Shown: piece by piece, positions 1 to 9,548 of the stretch
How the letters are laid out: each line of letters starts with the position of its first letter
How positions within the stretch are numbered: the first letter of the stretch is position 1
Assembly (NCBI RefSeq): GCF_019749375.1
Contig: NZ_JACWFE010000024.1
Coordinates: 277,390-341,389 of the forward strand
Direction of reading: 5' to 3'
Source: Bacillus sp. S/N-304-OC-R1
Lineage (GTDB): Bacteria; Bacillota; Bacilli; Bacillales; Cytobacillaceae
DNA length: 64,000 bases
The notes under the pieces: generated by a model
What the model was told of the DNA's origin: nothing
The model's input: only the letters and a program-made list of their open reading frames with translations
The model's database searches: none
Position numbers and translations under genes: made by a program

Positions 1-1
1 A

Positions 2-253
2 GATTATATTATTATAACGACAGAATATTATTGGCATTGGGACTTAAAAGGGACAGGATTAAATGTTTGGGAATATCGAAAGGTTATGGAGAAAATGATG
101 AATGCCGGGGGACTGGAATGGTACGCAACAGACGATCCAGAAATTAGTTCTCACCCTGCTAATTGCCTCATGGCGAGAATAGGCAAAAGAGTCGATATAG
201 ATTCAATCCAGAAGTTTGACGGTCTCCGGTTTATGAATCGTTTCATGTACTAA
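2..253 (+). CDS. acuA: Acetoin utilization acetyltransferase AcuA, C-terminal end
   Basis: Reading from base 2 gives 83 codons and a TAA stop, with no start inside the window, so this is the C-terminal part of a gene cut by the window edge. The translation (EYYWHWDLKGTGLNVWEYRK near its start, ending MNRFMY) matches my memory of the C-terminus of AcuA. AcuA is a GNAT-family enzyme; in B. subtilis it acetylates and inactivates acetyl-CoA synthetase, and AcuC reverses this. The following acuB and acuC genes support the name. The promoter and any cre site lie outside the window. Confidence 0.8.
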   Translation, partial: DYIIITTEYYWHWDLKGTGLNVWEYRKVMEKMMNAGGLEWYATDDPEISSHPANCLMARIGKRVDIDSIQKFDGLRFMNRFMY

Positions 254-360
254 GAAAAGCGCAAGCGCCTTCGGAACAATTATAGGACAATTGTTCCTGC
301 GAAGATTATTCGCAGAAGCTTTCCTTTATGCTTGTAGGGGGTAGGCGCTGGAGCTAGACA
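254..360. repeat. Dispersed intergenic repeat, copy A
   Basis: The 107 bases between acuA and acuB form an element with short inverted ends: AAGCGCAAGCGCC at the left and GGCGCTGGAGCTAGACA at the right (AGCGCC pairs with GGCGCT). The interior has a small hairpin (AACAATTATAGGACAATTGTT). A second, about 70% similar copy lies at 56369..56492 and a truncated left end at 52814..52836. It begins at the first base after the acuA stop and ends just before the acuB ribosome-binding site. I recognise the AAGCGC...GGCGCTGG(AGC)TAGAC pattern as common in Bacillaceae genomes, but I know no function. Confidence 0.75.
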
Positions 361-378
361 ATGAAGGGGGATATAAAA

Positions 379-1029
379 GTGATTGTTGAAGAGATAATGA
401 GGAAGAATGTTGTAGCTCTATCGAAAGACGATATTATTGCAAATGCCATCAGGCTAATGAACGAAAATAAAATTCGTCATTTGCCCATCATTGATGAAAA
501 TCAGCATCTAATAGGTTTAGTAACAGATAGAGATATTCGTGACGCTACCCCTTCTATACTTTTTGAGACCGAAAAGTTTAAAGAGCTTCTGCAAAACCCT
601 TTAGAAATGATTATGCGGACTGACATTATCACTGGCCACCCTCTTGATTTTGTTGAAGAGGTATCGGCTATTATTTATGAGCACCGCATTGGCTGTCTTC
701 CCATTTTAAAAGATGATAAGCTTGTTGGAATTGTAACGGAAACAGATCTTCTTCGAACATTAGTCGAATTAACTGGCGCTCATCAGCCAGGCTCTCAAAT
801 TGAAATAAAGGTTCCTAATAAAGCTGGTATGCTTTCCGAAATCACAACCGTCATTCGAAATAGAAAAGCAAATATTCAGAGTGTATTAGTTTATCCTGAT
901 AAAAGTGATGAAAAATATAAAATTATTGTTTTAAGGGTACAAATGATGAACCCTCTTTCTATTATTCAAGACCTTCAAGATGCCGGCCATCAAGTATTAT
1001 GGCCTAATACACCGGGGCAGTCATCATGA
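379..1029 (+). CDS. acuB: AcuB, CBS-pair and ACT-domain protein of acetoin utilization
   Basis: A 216-residue protein of the acuABC operon, needed for normal acetoin catabolism in B. subtilis; its biochemical role is not firmly known. Two CBS domains (about residues 1-55 and 72-128, with IRHLPIIDE and IGCLPILKD motifs) are followed by an ACT-like domain (about 140-210, [15 protein letters not shown]). CBS pairs usually bind adenine nucleotides. I choose the GTG at 379: AAGGGGG lies 9 bases upstream, and the resulting [10 protein letters not shown] aligns with the B. subtilis start MIVEQIMKRD. The in-frame ATG at 361 would bury that site inside the gene. The stop overlaps the acuC start (ATGA), suggesting translational coupling. 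Confidence 0.9.
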   Translation: MIVEEIMRKNVVALSKDDIIANAIRLMNENKIRHLPIIDENQHLIGLVTDRDIRDATPSILFETEKFKELLQNPLEMIMRTDIITGHPLDFVEEVSAIIYEHRIGCLPILKDDKLVGIVTETDLLRTLVELTGAHQPGSQIEIKVPNKAGMLSEITTVIRNRKANIQSVLVYPDKSDEKYKIIVLRVQMMNPLSIIQDLQDAGHQVLWPNTPGQSS

Positions 1030-2198
1030 TCCAAGATTCTGTTTTTGTATTTTCAGAAGACTTGCTGGAATATAAATTCAGCGAGAATCATCCTTTTAAT
1101 CAGCTGCGGATTAAACTAACACTTGATTTACTCACACATTTAAACGCCATTGAGAAACATCATATCATTCCTCCTAGAAGAGCGACAGATGAAGAATTGC
1201 AATTCATTCACGATCCTAAATACGTGAACGCAGTAAAATTAGCTGGAATTGGGCAGCTTTCCCCTGAAACAGGGGAGAATTATGGTCTTGGTACAGAAGA
1301 TACCCCGATTTTCCCTAATATGCATGAGGCAAGTTCATTATTAGTTGGCGGAACGTTAACAGCCGTTGATTATGTTATGAATGGCCATGCAAAGCATGCT
1401 TTGCATCTAGGGGGAGGACTTCATCATGGATTTAGAGGGAAAGCATCAGGCTTTTGTATATATAATGACAGTTCAGTTGCCATAAAATACATACAGGAAA
1501 AATATAAAGCCCGGGTGCTATATGTAGATACCGATGCCCATCATGGAGACGGTGTCCAGTGGTCCTTTTACGATGACCCTGATGTATGCACACTTTCCAT
1601 ACACGAAACTGGCCGCTATTTATTCCCAGGAACAGGGAATGTAAATGAACGGGGTCAAGGTAAAGGATACGGGTATTCTTTTAATATACCGGTTGATGCT
1701 TTCACAGAGGATGACTCTTGGCTAGAAATATATCGTACATCATTAAAGGAAATTGCTGATTATTTTAAACCAGATGTGATCCTGACGCAAAATGGGGCTG
1801 ATGCTCATTATTTGGATCCACTTACCCATCTTTCTTCAACGATTAATATTTATCGTGAAATTCCAAAGCTTGCTCATGAAATTGCCCATCAATATTGCGA
1901 TGGTAGATGGATTGCAGTTGGCGGCGGCGGATATGATATTTGGCGTGTGGTTCCCCGTGCTTGGTCGCTAATTTGGCTGGAAATGAAGAACAATCCAAAT
2001 CGATATGGAACCTTACCTTCAGAATGGGTAAACACCTGGGAGAAGAATTCTCCAGTTCCTCTTCCAGCCCAGTGGGATGACCCGCCAAATATGTACAAGC
2101 CGATTCCAAGAAAATTAGAAATCACAGAAAAAAACAAACAAACACTTGATAAAGCACTATATCCGATTAGAAATCAGAGTAAAAAGGAAGCAAACTAA
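1026..2198 (+). CDS. acuC: AcuC, histone-deacetylase-family protein deacetylase
   Basis: A 390-residue zinc hydrolase of the class I histone deacetylase/acetoin utilization family. In B. subtilis AcuC removes the acetyl group AcuA places on acetyl-CoA synthetase, reactivating it. The active-site HH pair is at 133-134, the DTDAHHGDG metal motif at 168-176 (zinc ligands by family D170 and H172), a later aspartate in [12 protein letters not shown] and the catalytic tyrosine in GGGGYD. Length is normal for the family. Its ATG overlaps the acuB stop by four bases and it is the last gene of the operon, followed by a bidirectional hairpin at 2238..2266. Confidence 0.95.
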   Translation: MIQDSVFVFSEDLLEYKFSENHPFNQLRIKLTLDLLTHLNAIEKHHIIPPRRATDEELQFIHDPKYVNAVKLAGIGQLSPETGENYGLGTEDTPIFPNMHEASSLLVGGTLTAVDYVMNGHAKHALHLGGGLHHGFRGKASGFCIYNDSSVAIKYIQEKYKARVLYVDTDAHHGDGVQWSFYDDPDVCTLSIHETGRYLFPGTGNVNERGQGKGYGYSFNIPVDAFTEDDSWLEIYRTSLKEIADYFKPDVILTQNGADAHYLDPLTHLSSTINIYREIPKLAHEIAHQYCDGRWIAVGGGGYDIWRVVPRAWSLIWLEMKNNPNRYGTLPSEWVNTWEKNSPVPLPAQWDDPPNMYKPIPRKLEITEKNKQTLDKALYPIRNQSKKEAN

Positions 2199-2237
2199 AT
2201 GGTTCTGAAATTCTATGAATATATATGTCTATTATGA

Positions 2238-2266
2238 TAAAAGGACCCAATTGGGTCCTTTTATTT
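2238..2266. terminator. Bidirectional terminator between acuC and motS
   Basis: Perfect palindromic stem AAAGGACCCA/TGGGTCCTTT at 2240-2261, with A-rich sequence on the left and T-rich on the right, so it can end transcripts from both strands. The motS stop codon lies in its right edge. Confidence 0.85.
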
Positions 2267-3016
2267 CGTTACAAGTTCATCTTTACTATATTTCGGATCT
2301 GAAATGACGATTTCTACTCGTCGATTTTTCTGCCTATTTTCAGCTGTGTCATTCGATACAATCGGTCTTGTATCTGAATAACCAACAGCAATAAATCGGT
2401 TGCTATCCAAATGATGTTTTTCAATCAAGTAGTTAATTACGCTGCTGGCACGTGCTGCAGAAAGCTCCCAGTTAGACGGATAACGGAAACTATTCATCGG
2501 CCGGTTATCTGTATGTCCTTCGACTTTAACTAAATTAGGTAGCTTTTGTAATAATTCTCCAACCTTATCAAGGAATGCATACGCATCACCTATAACCTCA
2601 GCCTGTCCAGGGGCAAAGAGAATTTTTTCCTGAAGTACTAGAACGACTCCACGGTCTGTACGGTTAGCAAGGATTACATCATCCAGCCCATTTTTGTCCA
2701 AAAAGCTTTGCACTTCAGATAATAGATCTTCTAATGATGTATTAGCCGAGTCTGCACCTTTATCTTTATCCTTGTCTTTTGCTGGCATTTCATTCTCGAT
2801 TCCTACCGGCTGATCGAGCGGGACTATTGATGGATAAAAATCAAAGAATTGCTCTCTGAACGATTCCGTTATTGCTTTAAATTTCATCATATCAATCTGA
2901 GACATGGAAAATAGTAAAATAAAAAATACGAGTATGAGAGTTACAAGGTCAGAGAACGTAACCATCCAGCCTGGGGCACCTTTTCGAGGTTCAGATGCCC
3001 TGTTCCTAAGCCTCAT
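2261..3016 (-). CDS. motS: Flagellar motor stator protein MotS
   Basis: A 251-residue MotB-family stator subunit. It anchors the stator to peptidoglycan; in B. subtilis MotPS is a sodium-driven stator alternative to MotAB. It has one N-terminal membrane segment (about residues 17-40, with the family aspartate in the FSDLV segment) and a C-terminal OmpA-like peptidoglycan-binding domain (about 130-240, with GHTDNRP and NWELSAARA). A hydrophilic linker rich in K, D and E (about 75-100) joins them. It overlaps the end of motP by 11 bases, and the gene order ccpA-motP-motS matches B. subtilis, where MotS was called YtxE. The ion specificity is known from the family, not read from the sequence. 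Confidence 0.93.
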   Translation of the reverse strand: MRLRNRASEPRKGAPGWMVTFSDLVTLILVFFILLFSMSQIDMMKFKAITESFREQFFDFYPSIVPLDQPVGIENEMPAKDKDKDKGADSANTSLEDLLSEVQSFLDKNGLDDVILANRTDRGVVLVLQEKILFAPGQAEVIGDAYAFLDKVGELLQKLPNLVKVEGHTDNRPMNSFRYPSNWELSAARASSVINYLIEKHHLDSNRFIAVGYSDTRPIVSNDTAENRQKNRRVEIVISDPKYSKDELVTK

Positions 3017-3824
3017 CGTTTAATGCCTCCCCAGAAGTCATTAACTGTGCTGCTTTTTTCCTTTCTTTTGAAGATAGAAAGGCACTAAGCTTTTCTTCAA
3101 GCAGCTTTGGATTCTGACCAGCTTGTACACCTATAACTCCCTCAATAATGATTTGCTTCAAAAAAACCTCTTGCTCTGTTTTCAAGGCAAGTTTAGCAGC
3201 GAGCGGTAAAAATACTAAGTTTGCCATTAATGTACCATATAAGGTTGTTAGTAATGCAACAGCCATATTAGGTCCTAAACTAGAAGGGTCGTTTAAGTTT
3301 TTAAGCATAAGAACGAGCCCGATGAGTGTACCGATCATCCCCCAGGCCGGTGCATATTCTCCTGCCTTCTCAAGAATACTTCTGCCTTTTCGATGTCTTT
3401 CTTCCATTGCAGTGATTTCAGCATTCATAATATCATTAATCATATCAGGTTCAATTCCATCTACCGCAAGCAGGATTCCCTTACGGATAAAAGGGTCCTT
3501 AACCTCTTCAATCTCTGCCTCCAGTGATAGCAGTCCCTCCCGGCGAGCACGCTCTGACAGAGTAACAAAGGTTTTAATTAATACATCTAAATTTTGCTCG
3601 TTTTGACTAAAGCCCTGTCTAATGACAGTAAAAATATGTTTCATATCTTTAATCGGAAAGTTAATTAGCAGCCCAGCTATAACGCCACCTAATACAATCA
3701 ACATAGAGGCAGGATCAATAAAAGAAAAAAATCCACTAATTCCCCCATTTGTGACGATTCCAAAAATCAGCATAACTGCGCCAACAACTAATCCAATTGG
3801 CGTTAAAACGTCAAACTTTTTCAT
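3006..3824 (-). CDS. motP: Flagellar motor stator protein MotP
   Basis: A 272-residue MotA/TolQ/ExbB-family protein that forms the ion channel of the stator with MotS. Four membrane segments are visible, at about residues 8-28, 34-54, 150-172 and 182-204, with a large cytoplasmic loop between the second and third that contacts the flagellar switch. The conserved AWGMIGTLIGLV motif is present. It starts downstream of ccpA on the same strand with a 70-base gap and no obvious terminator, so read-through from ccpA is likely, as in B. subtilis. Confidence 0.93.
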   Translation of the reverse strand: MKKFDVLTPIGLVVGAVMLIFGIVTNGGISGFFSFIDPASMLIVLGGVIAGLLINFPIKDMKHIFTVIRQGFSQNEQNLDVLIKTFVTLSERARREGLLSLEAEIEEVKDPFIRKGILLAVDGIEPDMINDIMNAEITAMEERHRKGRSILEKAGEYAPAWGMIGTLIGLVLMLKNLNDPSSLGPNMAVALLTTLYGTLMANLVFLPLAAKLALKTEQEVFLKQIIIEGVIGVQAGQNPKLLEEKLSAFLSSKERKKAAQLMTSGEALNDEA

Positions 3825-3894
3825 TTAGTCCCTCTCCCGATCCTCAAAAAATAATGAAAAAAGCATCCTTTATATAATAATATCGGCTATTTCA

Positions 3895-4893
3895 TTATTT
3901 TGTTGAGCTGCGTTCTTCAATCCGGTGAGGAAGGACAATAATATGATCTGACACTTCTTCTTTATTCATATATTTTGTTAATAGTCTCATCGCAACAGCA
4001 CCAATATCATAAAGCGGCTGGACAATTGTAGTTAGTTGCGGACGAACCATTAATGATAATTTAGTATTGTCGGAACTAATAACTTCAAAATCCTCTGGAA
4101 TATGATATCCTCTGTCTTCAGCTCCATGAACAATACCAAGTGCCATTTCATCAGATGAAGAAAAAATCGCAGTCGGCTTCGGTTCTGCTTCTAAGAGCTT
4201 TTCAAATGCTTCAATTCCGGAATCGTACGTATAATCACCTTCTGCTACTAAGTCTTCTTTAAATAGAAGTCCTTTATCAGCAAGTGCACGTTTGTAGCCT
4301 TCGAGCTTTTTTACTCCATTTATTGGATCATGTTTTGGACCTAGAACAATCGCTACTTCTTTATGCCCCTTATCAATAAAATTAGTGATCGCATCATAAG
4401 TAGCCTGTTCATAGTTAATATTTACAGACGGAATTCTTTCTGTTTCCTCAATGGACCCTGCTAAAACTATCGGTACAGGAGATTTCTCAAATTCCTGCAC
4501 AAGCTCCTCTGTAATATTTCCACCCATAAAAACAATGCCATCAACTTGCTTTCCAAGCATCGTATTAATTAAATGAAGTTCTTTATCTAAATTTTGATCT
4601 GAGTTACTTAAAATAATATTATATTTATACATCGTAGCAATATCTTCAATCCCTCTTGCCAGTTCTGCAAAAAAGATATTTGAAATATCTGGTATGATAA
4701 CTCCTACGGTTGTTGTCTTTTTACTAGCTAGTCCTCGAGCAACTGCATTCGGACGATAGCCTAATCTTTCAATCACTTCAGATACCTTTTTTCTTGTGGC
4801 AGGCTTAACGTTAGGATTTCCGTTTACTACACGAGAAACGGTAGCCATCGAAACATTGGCCTCTCTCGCCACATCATAAATGGTTACATTCAT
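3895..4893 (-). CDS. ccpA: Catabolite control protein A
   Basis: A 332-residue LacI/GalR-family regulator, the master regulator of carbon catabolite control in Firmicutes. It binds cre sites when complexed with HPr phosphorylated on Ser46. The N-terminal helix-turn-helix (residues 3-24, [22 protein letters not shown]) and hinge helix (around 48-57, [12 protein letters not shown]) are intact, followed by the periplasmic-binding-like effector domain. Start ATG 4893 has AAGGAG 6 bases upstream. A terminator after aroA (5066..5100) and a candidate promoter (5013..5041) suggest it can be transcribed separately. A perfect cre is present in this window at 49373..49386. Confidence 0.97.
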   Translation of the reverse strand: MNVTIYDVAREANVSMATVSRVVNGNPNVKPATRKKVSEVIERLGYRPNAVARGLASKKTTTVGVIIPDISNIFFAELARGIEDIATMYKYNIILSNSDQNLDKELHLINTMLGKQVDGIVFMGGNITEELVQEFEKSPVPIVLAGSIEETERIPSVNINYEQATYDAITNFIDKGHKEVAIVLGPKHDPINGVKKLEGYKRALADKGLLFKEDLVAEGDYTYDSGIEAFEKLLEAEPKPTAIFSSSDEMALGIVHGAEDRGYHIPEDFEVISSDNTKLSLMVRPQLTTIVQPLYDIGAVAMRLLTKYMNKEEVSDHIIVLPHRIEERSSTK

Positions 4894-5012
4894 CTATATC
4901 ACTCCTTAAGATTAGAACAAAGTTACATATTAATTATTAGTTTACAACAATGAATCATAACCTAAACACACTGATGTTTGTGAGTGGTTACACAATCGTA
5001 ATTATGTATCTT

Positions 5013-5041
5013 ATCATACGACAGACTTTGAAATGCCGCAA
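5013..5041 (-). promoter_or_regulatory. Candidate sigma-A promoter of ccpA
   Basis: Minus-strand sequence TTGCGG, 17 bases, TATGAT lies between the aroA terminator and ccpA. The -10 is good and the -35 matches in the first three positions. The predicted leader is about 115 bases. Confidence 0.45.
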
Positions 5042-5065
5042 TGTCAAGCATCTATATTTTAAAAT

Positions 5066-5100
5066 AAAAAAAGCCTTCTGACCATTAACAGAAGGCTTTC
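5066..5100 (-). terminator. Terminator after aroA
   Basis: Stem AAGCCTTCTG/CAGAAGGCTT (5071-5080 and 5089-5098) just after the aroA stop, followed on the minus strand by a run of T. Confidence 0.85.
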
Positions 5101-5105
5101 GGCTA

Positions 5106-6179
5106 TTACACTCTAACAAATGCAGAAGATTGCAGTTCTTTCATAAACTCATCAAACTGTTTTAAATCCATTTGTTGGGCATTATCAGATAAAGCAACTG
5201 CAGGATCCGGGTGAACCTCAGCCATAATACCATCGGCCCCAATAGCTAATGCTGCTTTTGCTGCAGGAAGCAGTAAATCACGTCTACCTGTTGAATGCGT
5301 AACATCAACCAATACTGGTAAATGTGTTTCCTGTTTTAGAATTGGAACAGCAGAAATATCAAGAGTATTACGAGTAGCACGCTCATACGTACGAATTCCG
5401 CGTTCACAAAGAATAATTTGCCCATTGCCCTGTGCCATTATATATTCAGCAGCGTTAATAAATTCTTCAATTGTTGCAGCAATTCCACGCTTTAGCAATA
5501 CAGGCTTATTAACTGCACCCGCAGCTTTTAAAAGCTCGAAATTCTGCATATTTCTTGCACCAATTTGAATAACATCAATATAATTAACAGCTGTTTCGAT
5601 ATCTGCAGGACTTACAATTTCACTAATTACCGCTAAATCAAATTCGTCTGCTATTCTTTTAAGAATCTTTAGCCCCTCAAGACCAAGACCTTGGAAATCA
5701 TATGGAGATGTTCTAGGCTTATAAGCTCCACCGCGAAGCAGCTTAAGACCCTTAGATTTAATAGCATCCGCAACTGTTGCAACTTGCTCATACGATTCAA
5801 CTGCACAAGGTCCAAAAACTAAATGTTGATTACCATCCCCAACTTTTACTCCCTTTAAGTCTACAATTGTATTTTCAGGCTTTTTCTTTCTTGAAACTAA
5901 AAGGGCTTTACGATGATCATCCTCTTGCAGCTCTAAACCAGCCTTAAAAATTTCCTTGAACACATGTTCAATAGTTGAATTTTCAAAAGGGCCGTCATTA
6001 TGCTCCTTAATTAAATTAAGCATATGTCGCTCTCGGACAGGATCATATCGGTGTACACCTTGTGTTTCCTTTGCCTTTCCGATTTCTTGAACTAATTTAG
6101 CTCTTTCATTAATGAGTGAAAGAAGCTGTAAGTTTAGCTCATCTACACGATTTCTTAACTGATTAAGTTCGTTACTCAT
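5106..6179 (-). CDS. aroA: Chorismate mutase / DAHP synthase fusion
   Basis: A 357-residue bifunctional shikimate-pathway enzyme, called AroA (or AroG) in B. subtilis. The N-terminal AroQ-type chorismate mutase (about 1-85, [20 protein letters not shown]) converts chorismate to prephenate and serves as the feedback sensor. The C-terminal DAHP synthase barrel (about 100-350, with [19 protein letters not shown] and DVTHSTGRR) condenses phosphoenolpyruvate with erythrose 4-phosphate. Start ATG 6179 is preceded by AAGGGA. In B. subtilis the ytxJ gene is directly upstream; here an FtsA-like gene on the opposite strand has come between them, and aroA has its own promoter at 6245..6273. Confidence 0.95.
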   Translation of the reverse strand: MSNELNQLRNRVDELNLQLLSLINERAKLVQEIGKAKETQGVHRYDPVRERHMLNLIKEHNDGPFENSTIEHVFKEIFKAGLELQEDDHRKALLVSRKKKPENTIVDLKGVKVGDGNQHLVFGPCAVESYEQVATVADAIKSKGLKLLRGGAYKPRTSPYDFQGLGLEGLKILKRIADEFDLAVISEIVSPADIETAVNYIDVIQIGARNMQNFELLKAAGAVNKPVLLKRGIAATIEEFINAAEYIMAQGNGQIILCERGIRTYERATRNTLDISAVPILKQETHLPVLVDVTHSTGRRDLLLPAAKAALAIGADGIMAEVHPDPAVALSDNAQQMDLKQFDEFMKELQSSAFVRV

Positions 6180-6491
6180 TCCTGTCCCTTCCCTTCAAAG
6201 TATTTTTTTACGATATGGAAACGGATGTCTCTTTAGCCTAGATATTATTATGCTGAAAAAATCATATTTTCAAACGATTTTCTCTTTATCCGGCTATGTA
6301 TACATTCATTCTCCTTTATCGAGCTTTAAATATATGGTACATTTTTAATAATTAGAGTAATTATATATGAATTATCTCTACATGTCACTAATTTTTTCTT
6401 TAATAATTAAACGCTTTTATGTAATAAAGATTTAAAGGGTTAATATTGTTACTTTTTATACTTTTTCATTAAGCAAAGAAGGTGTGTATAC
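6180..6491. other. Divergent intergenic region aroA / FtsA-like gene
   Basis: 312 AT-rich bases without a convincing gene on either strand. It holds the aroA promoter (6245..6273) and must hold the promoter of the rightward FtsA-like gene, for which I see no clear boxes. Confidence 0.6.
6245..6273 (-). promoter_or_regulatory. Sigma-A-type promoter of aroA
   Basis: Minus-strand TTGAAA, a 17-base spacer, then TAATAA, about 65 bases upstream of the aroA start. Both boxes and the spacing are close to the sigma-A consensus. Confidence 0.6.
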
Positions 6492-8657
6492 TTGCTTGAA
6501 CAAAAAAAGCTATTTGCTTTAGATATTGGCACTCGTTCTGTAAATGGAATTATTTTAGAAGAATCTCAAGGCAAATACCATGTTATAGATATTCTTGTAA
6601 AAGAGCATACGGAACGTGCAATGCTTGATGGACAAATTCATGACGTTTTAGCTGTGTCCAAAATTATCTCTGAAATAAAAGAAGAGCTTGAAATAAAACA
6701 CGGGCTTTTAAAGAAGGTGAGTGTCGCTGCTGCTGGCCGTGCCTTAAAAACAGAACGTGCTGAAGTAAGCATTGATATTAATGGCAAGCCTTTAATACAA
6801 AAAGAGGATATTCTCCATTTGGAGCTAAGTGCAGTTCAGCAGGCACAGGCAATCGTTGCGGAGAAACACCAATCAGAAAAGACATATTATTATTGTGTCG
6901 GATATTCTGTCCTTTATTACCGATTAGACCGAGAAGAAATCGGCAGTTTGATTGATCAGCAAGGAGACGAAGCTTCTGTAGAAATTATTGCTACCTTTTT
7001 GCCAAAGGTTGTCGTTGAATCACTTCTATCCGCACTTCATCGTGCTAATTTAGAAATGGAAGCATTAACACTTGAGCCTATTGCAGCTATAAATGTATTA
7101 ATTCCTCCTTCAATGCGCCGGTTAAATGTTGCTCTAGTCGATATTGGTGCAGGGACTTCTGATATTGCGATCACAGATTTAGGCACTGTCATTGCCTACG
7201 GAATGGTCCCGGTAGCTGGTGATGAAATAACCGAGGCGCTAAGTGACCAGCTCCTGTTAGATTTTCCTTTAGCTGAAAAGGCGAAAAGAGAGCTGCTTGA
7301 ACATGATTTAATTAAAGTAACTGATATTCTTGGATTTGAAACAGAGATTGCGAAAGATGAAATCTTAAAAAGTATTTCGCCAGCATTAGATAAACTTGCT
7401 TCATCTATATGTAATGAAATTCTTTGCTTAAACAATCAGCAATCACCAAAAGCTGTGATGCTCGTTGGAGGCGGCAGCCTAACACCGGAATTGCCAAAGC
7501 GAGTGGCTGCAAAATTGAATTTGCCGGATAACCGAGTAGCGATAAGGGGAATAGATGCTATTACTTCTCTTACATTATCTGAGCATATTACAAAAGGTCC
7601 AGAGCTTGTTACGCCAATTGGAATTGCTATCGCTGCTCATAAATCCCCTGTTCAATACAAAACGGTCTATGTAAATGAGCAGCCTGTTCGATTATTCGAG
7701 GTGAAAAGTTTGACAGTTGGCGATTGTCTTCTCGCTGCGGGGATAAAAATGAACAAATTATACGGGAAACCAGGATTAGCCATGATTGTGACTGTAAACG
7801 GACAAAACATTACAATTCCTGGCGGCCACGGGGAACCCCCTCTTATTTTGTGTAACGGAGCTCCATGTTCCCTAGACAGTGAAATAAAAAATGGAGACCA
7901 GCTGATCGTTGAAAAAGGTGAAAACGGTCAAAAAGCTGAAGTGCAAATAAAGGATCTGCTTAATGAAATCCCTGTGAAGGATATCAAAATAAATGAACAA
8001 TCTTATAAGATATCCGCTTCTTTAACCTGTAATGGAAGTAATGCTGATCCGAAAGAGTTTGTTTATGATCGAGATGTAATCCAGTGTAAAATGCCAGAAA
8101 CAGTTGAAGAAGTGCTAGTTGCTCTTAACCTCCTAGAATTAATAGCTGAGACAAGACCGTTCAGGGTGAATATAAATGGAAAAGAAACATTTATCCCGCC
8201 TCTAGCTGGAAAAATGTTTCGAAACGGTCGAGAAATTAAATCCTACCATGGCTATGAGCATGGGGACGATATCATTATTGAAAAAAAAGGGACAATTACA
8301 GTTAGAGAACTGGCAGACCTTAAACAGATAATGCTTACCCAAAGCATTCCTGTTACATTTAACAACAATAAAATTGATCTCAAAAAAAACGTCTCTCTCA
8401 TTAAAAGACAAGGCGTGACTTTATTAGAAGATGACGTGATCGAAGATGGAGACCATCTCAACCTTGAGCAAGGCAAGATCGAGCCATTTATTTTTCAAGA
8501 TTTATTTGGTCATGTAAATATTGATATTCCTGCTCATTCTGATGGAAAGTTTGTATTATTGATCAACGGAGAACAAGCAACTTTCCACAGCTCCATCCAG
8601 CCAGGAGATGATCTTCAGATAGTCTGGCCATCACTTACTACAGCACGAAATAAATAA
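6492..8657 (+). CDS. FtsA/PilM-like ASKHA ATPase with long C-terminal beta-grasp-like tail
   Basis: A 721-residue protein starting at TTG 6492, with AAGGTG eight bases upstream. Residues 1-385 are an FtsA-type actin-like ATPase: phosphate-1 motif ALDIGTRSV (9-17), phosphate-2 motif VDIGAGTSDIAI (216-227) and adenosine motif MLVGGGS (323-329). FtsA is about 400-440 residues, so the remaining 330 residues are extra. They have no membrane segment and repeat a pattern of a turn plus xGDxLxI: NGDQLIV (467), HGDDIII (590), DGDHLNL (652) and PGDDLQI (704), which resembles strings of small beta-grasp domains. No FtsA-like C-terminal amphipathic membrane helix is visible. I recall FtsA-annotated proteins of this size in other Bacillus genomes, but no known function. 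It is transcribed alone. Confidence 0.8.
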   Translation: MLEQKKLFALDIGTRSVNGIILEESQGKYHVIDILVKEHTERAMLDGQIHDVLAVSKIISEIKEELEIKHGLLKKVSVAAAGRALKTERAEVSIDINGKPLIQKEDILHLELSAVQQAQAIVAEKHQSEKTYYYCVGYSVLYYRLDREEIGSLIDQQGDEASVEIIATFLPKVVVESLLSALHRANLEMEALTLEPIAAINVLIPPSMRRLNVALVDIGAGTSDIAITDLGTVIAYGMVPVAGDEITEALSDQLLLDFPLAEKAKRELLEHDLIKVTDILGFETEIAKDEILKSISPALDKLASSICNEILCLNNQQSPKAVMLVGGGSLTPELPKRVAAKLNLPDNRVAIRGIDAITSLTLSEHITKGPELVTPIGIAIAAHKSPVQYKTVYVNEQPVRLFEVKSLTVGDCLLAAGIKMNKLYGKPGLAMIVTVNGQNITIPGGHGEPPLILCNGAPCSLDSEIKNGDQLIVEKGENGQKAEVQIKDLLNEIPVKDIKINEQSYKISASLTCNGSNADPKEFVYDRDVIQCKMPETVEEVLVALNLLELIAETRPFRVNINGKETFIPPLAGKMFRNGREIKSYHGYEHGDDIIIEKKGTITVRELADLKQIMLTQSIPVTFNNNKIDLKKNVSLIKRQGVTLLEDDVIEDGDHLNLEQGKIEPFIFQDLFGHVNIDIPAHSDGKFVLLINGEQATFHSSIQPGDDLQIVWPSLTTARNK

Positions 8658-8682
8658 AACATCCAAACGGATGTTTTATTTA
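8655..8682. terminator. Bidirectional terminator between FtsA-like gene and ytxJ
   Basis: Stem AAAACATCC/GGATGTTTT (8657-8665 and 8669-8677) between convergent genes, with A and T runs at both sides. The ytxJ stop lies in its right edge. Confidence 0.85.
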
Positions 8683-9005
8683 TTTTCCTTAACAGCTTCT
8701 TTTAAAGAGCTATAAGTAATTTTCCAATGAGAGGCATGCCAAGCAACTTTGCCATTTCTAATTAGCAGGGCTTGTGGTGATTCATGTTTAATGTTGAACT
8801 TATCTGCAATGTAGTTTGATAAAGGACGCTCTTCTTGAACAATCAAATAGTACATCGGTAGGTTTTCTTGTTCTTCAGCAAAGCTTTCATACTCTTCATA
8901 TGCAGCCTGACTGATAGGACATGTTGAACTATGCTTTAAAATAATTAACTGCTCTTCATTTTGTAAAGCCTGATCAAAATCCTCATTACCATTAAATCTT
9001 TTCAT
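8676..9005 (-). CDS. ytxJ: Bacilliredoxin-like protein YtxJ (BrxC)
   Basis: A 109-residue thioredoxin-fold protein. The family includes BrxC, a monothiol bacilliredoxin acting on bacillithiol-mixed disulfides or persulfides. The redox motif is TCPIS at about residues 28-32, with a single cysteine where thioredoxin has CxxC, followed by SQAAYEEYESF. The C-terminal half has the expected cis-Pro region (ESPQALLIRNGKVAWH). It is the last gene of the ytxG-ytxH-ytxJ cluster, as in B. subtilis, where the group is under sigma-B stress control. Confidence 0.9.
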   Translation of the reverse strand: MKRFNGNEDFDQALQNEEQLIILKHSSTCPISQAAYEEYESFAEEQENLPMYYLIVQEERPLSNYIADKFNIKHESPQALLIRNGKVAWHASHWKITYSSLKEAVKENK

Positions 9006-9071
9006 CCTTTTACCCCCTATTAAAAAATAACAGTGAAGCTATCTTACCACTCCACTGTTTGCAAAACAATT

Positions 9072-9530
9072 TCAATGATTATATTTATTTTCTGTCTCGT
9101 CAAATGCCTTTTTTGTTTCCTCTAGCTTCCTTTGTATATCATCATTACTTACTGCTGAGTGCTGATTGGAATCAGTTTTTTTGGCTATTGTATCAATTGG
9201 GTTTATATTCTTTACTTTATTAACTAATTCAATGGACTGTCTAGAAACAGATTGAGCAAGCCCGCTGGATTTTTCCTTTGCTGTTTCAGCAAGCTGTATG
9301 CCTCTAGATCTAGCAGTTTCACGAAGCTGACCTGTTTTCTCCTTCAGTACAACGGCTTGTTCATTAAGATTGCTTCTTAATTCTTTTCCGGATTTAGGAG
9401 CAAGGAATAGTGCTGCAGCTGCCCCTACCATTCCTCCAATCAGAGCACCGATAATAAAATCCTTCGTATTGATGCTATCATTTGATTTTGATTGTGTTTG
9501 TTCGTACTGACTTCTCTCTTGATTACTCAT
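9072..9530 (-). CDS. ytxH: YtxH-family general stress protein
   Basis: A 152-residue protein with the YtxH domain: a glycine/alanine-rich membrane segment (about residues 25-46, IIGALIGGMVGAAAALFLAP) followed by the family signature KSGKELR, and then a helical, charged tail (about 50-150) likely to form a coiled coil. The function is unknown; family members are stress-induced. It lies 18 bases after ytxG and 66 bases before ytxJ on the same strand, an operon layout kept from B. subtilis. Confidence 0.9.
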   Translation of the reverse strand: MSNQERSQYEQTQSKSNDSINTKDFIIGALIGGMVGAAAALFLAPKSGKELRSNLNEQAVVLKEKTGQLRETARSRGIQLAETAKEKSSGLAQSVSRQSIELVNKVKNINPIDTIAKKTDSNQHSAVSNDDIQRKLEETKKAFDETENKYNH

Positions 9531-9548
9531 ACTAGAATCTCCTCCTAA

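Noticed and set aside
361..378. Upstream ATG start for acuB
   Set aside because: The ribosome site AAGGGGG lies inside this extension, and the GTG at 379 aligns with the known AcuB start.
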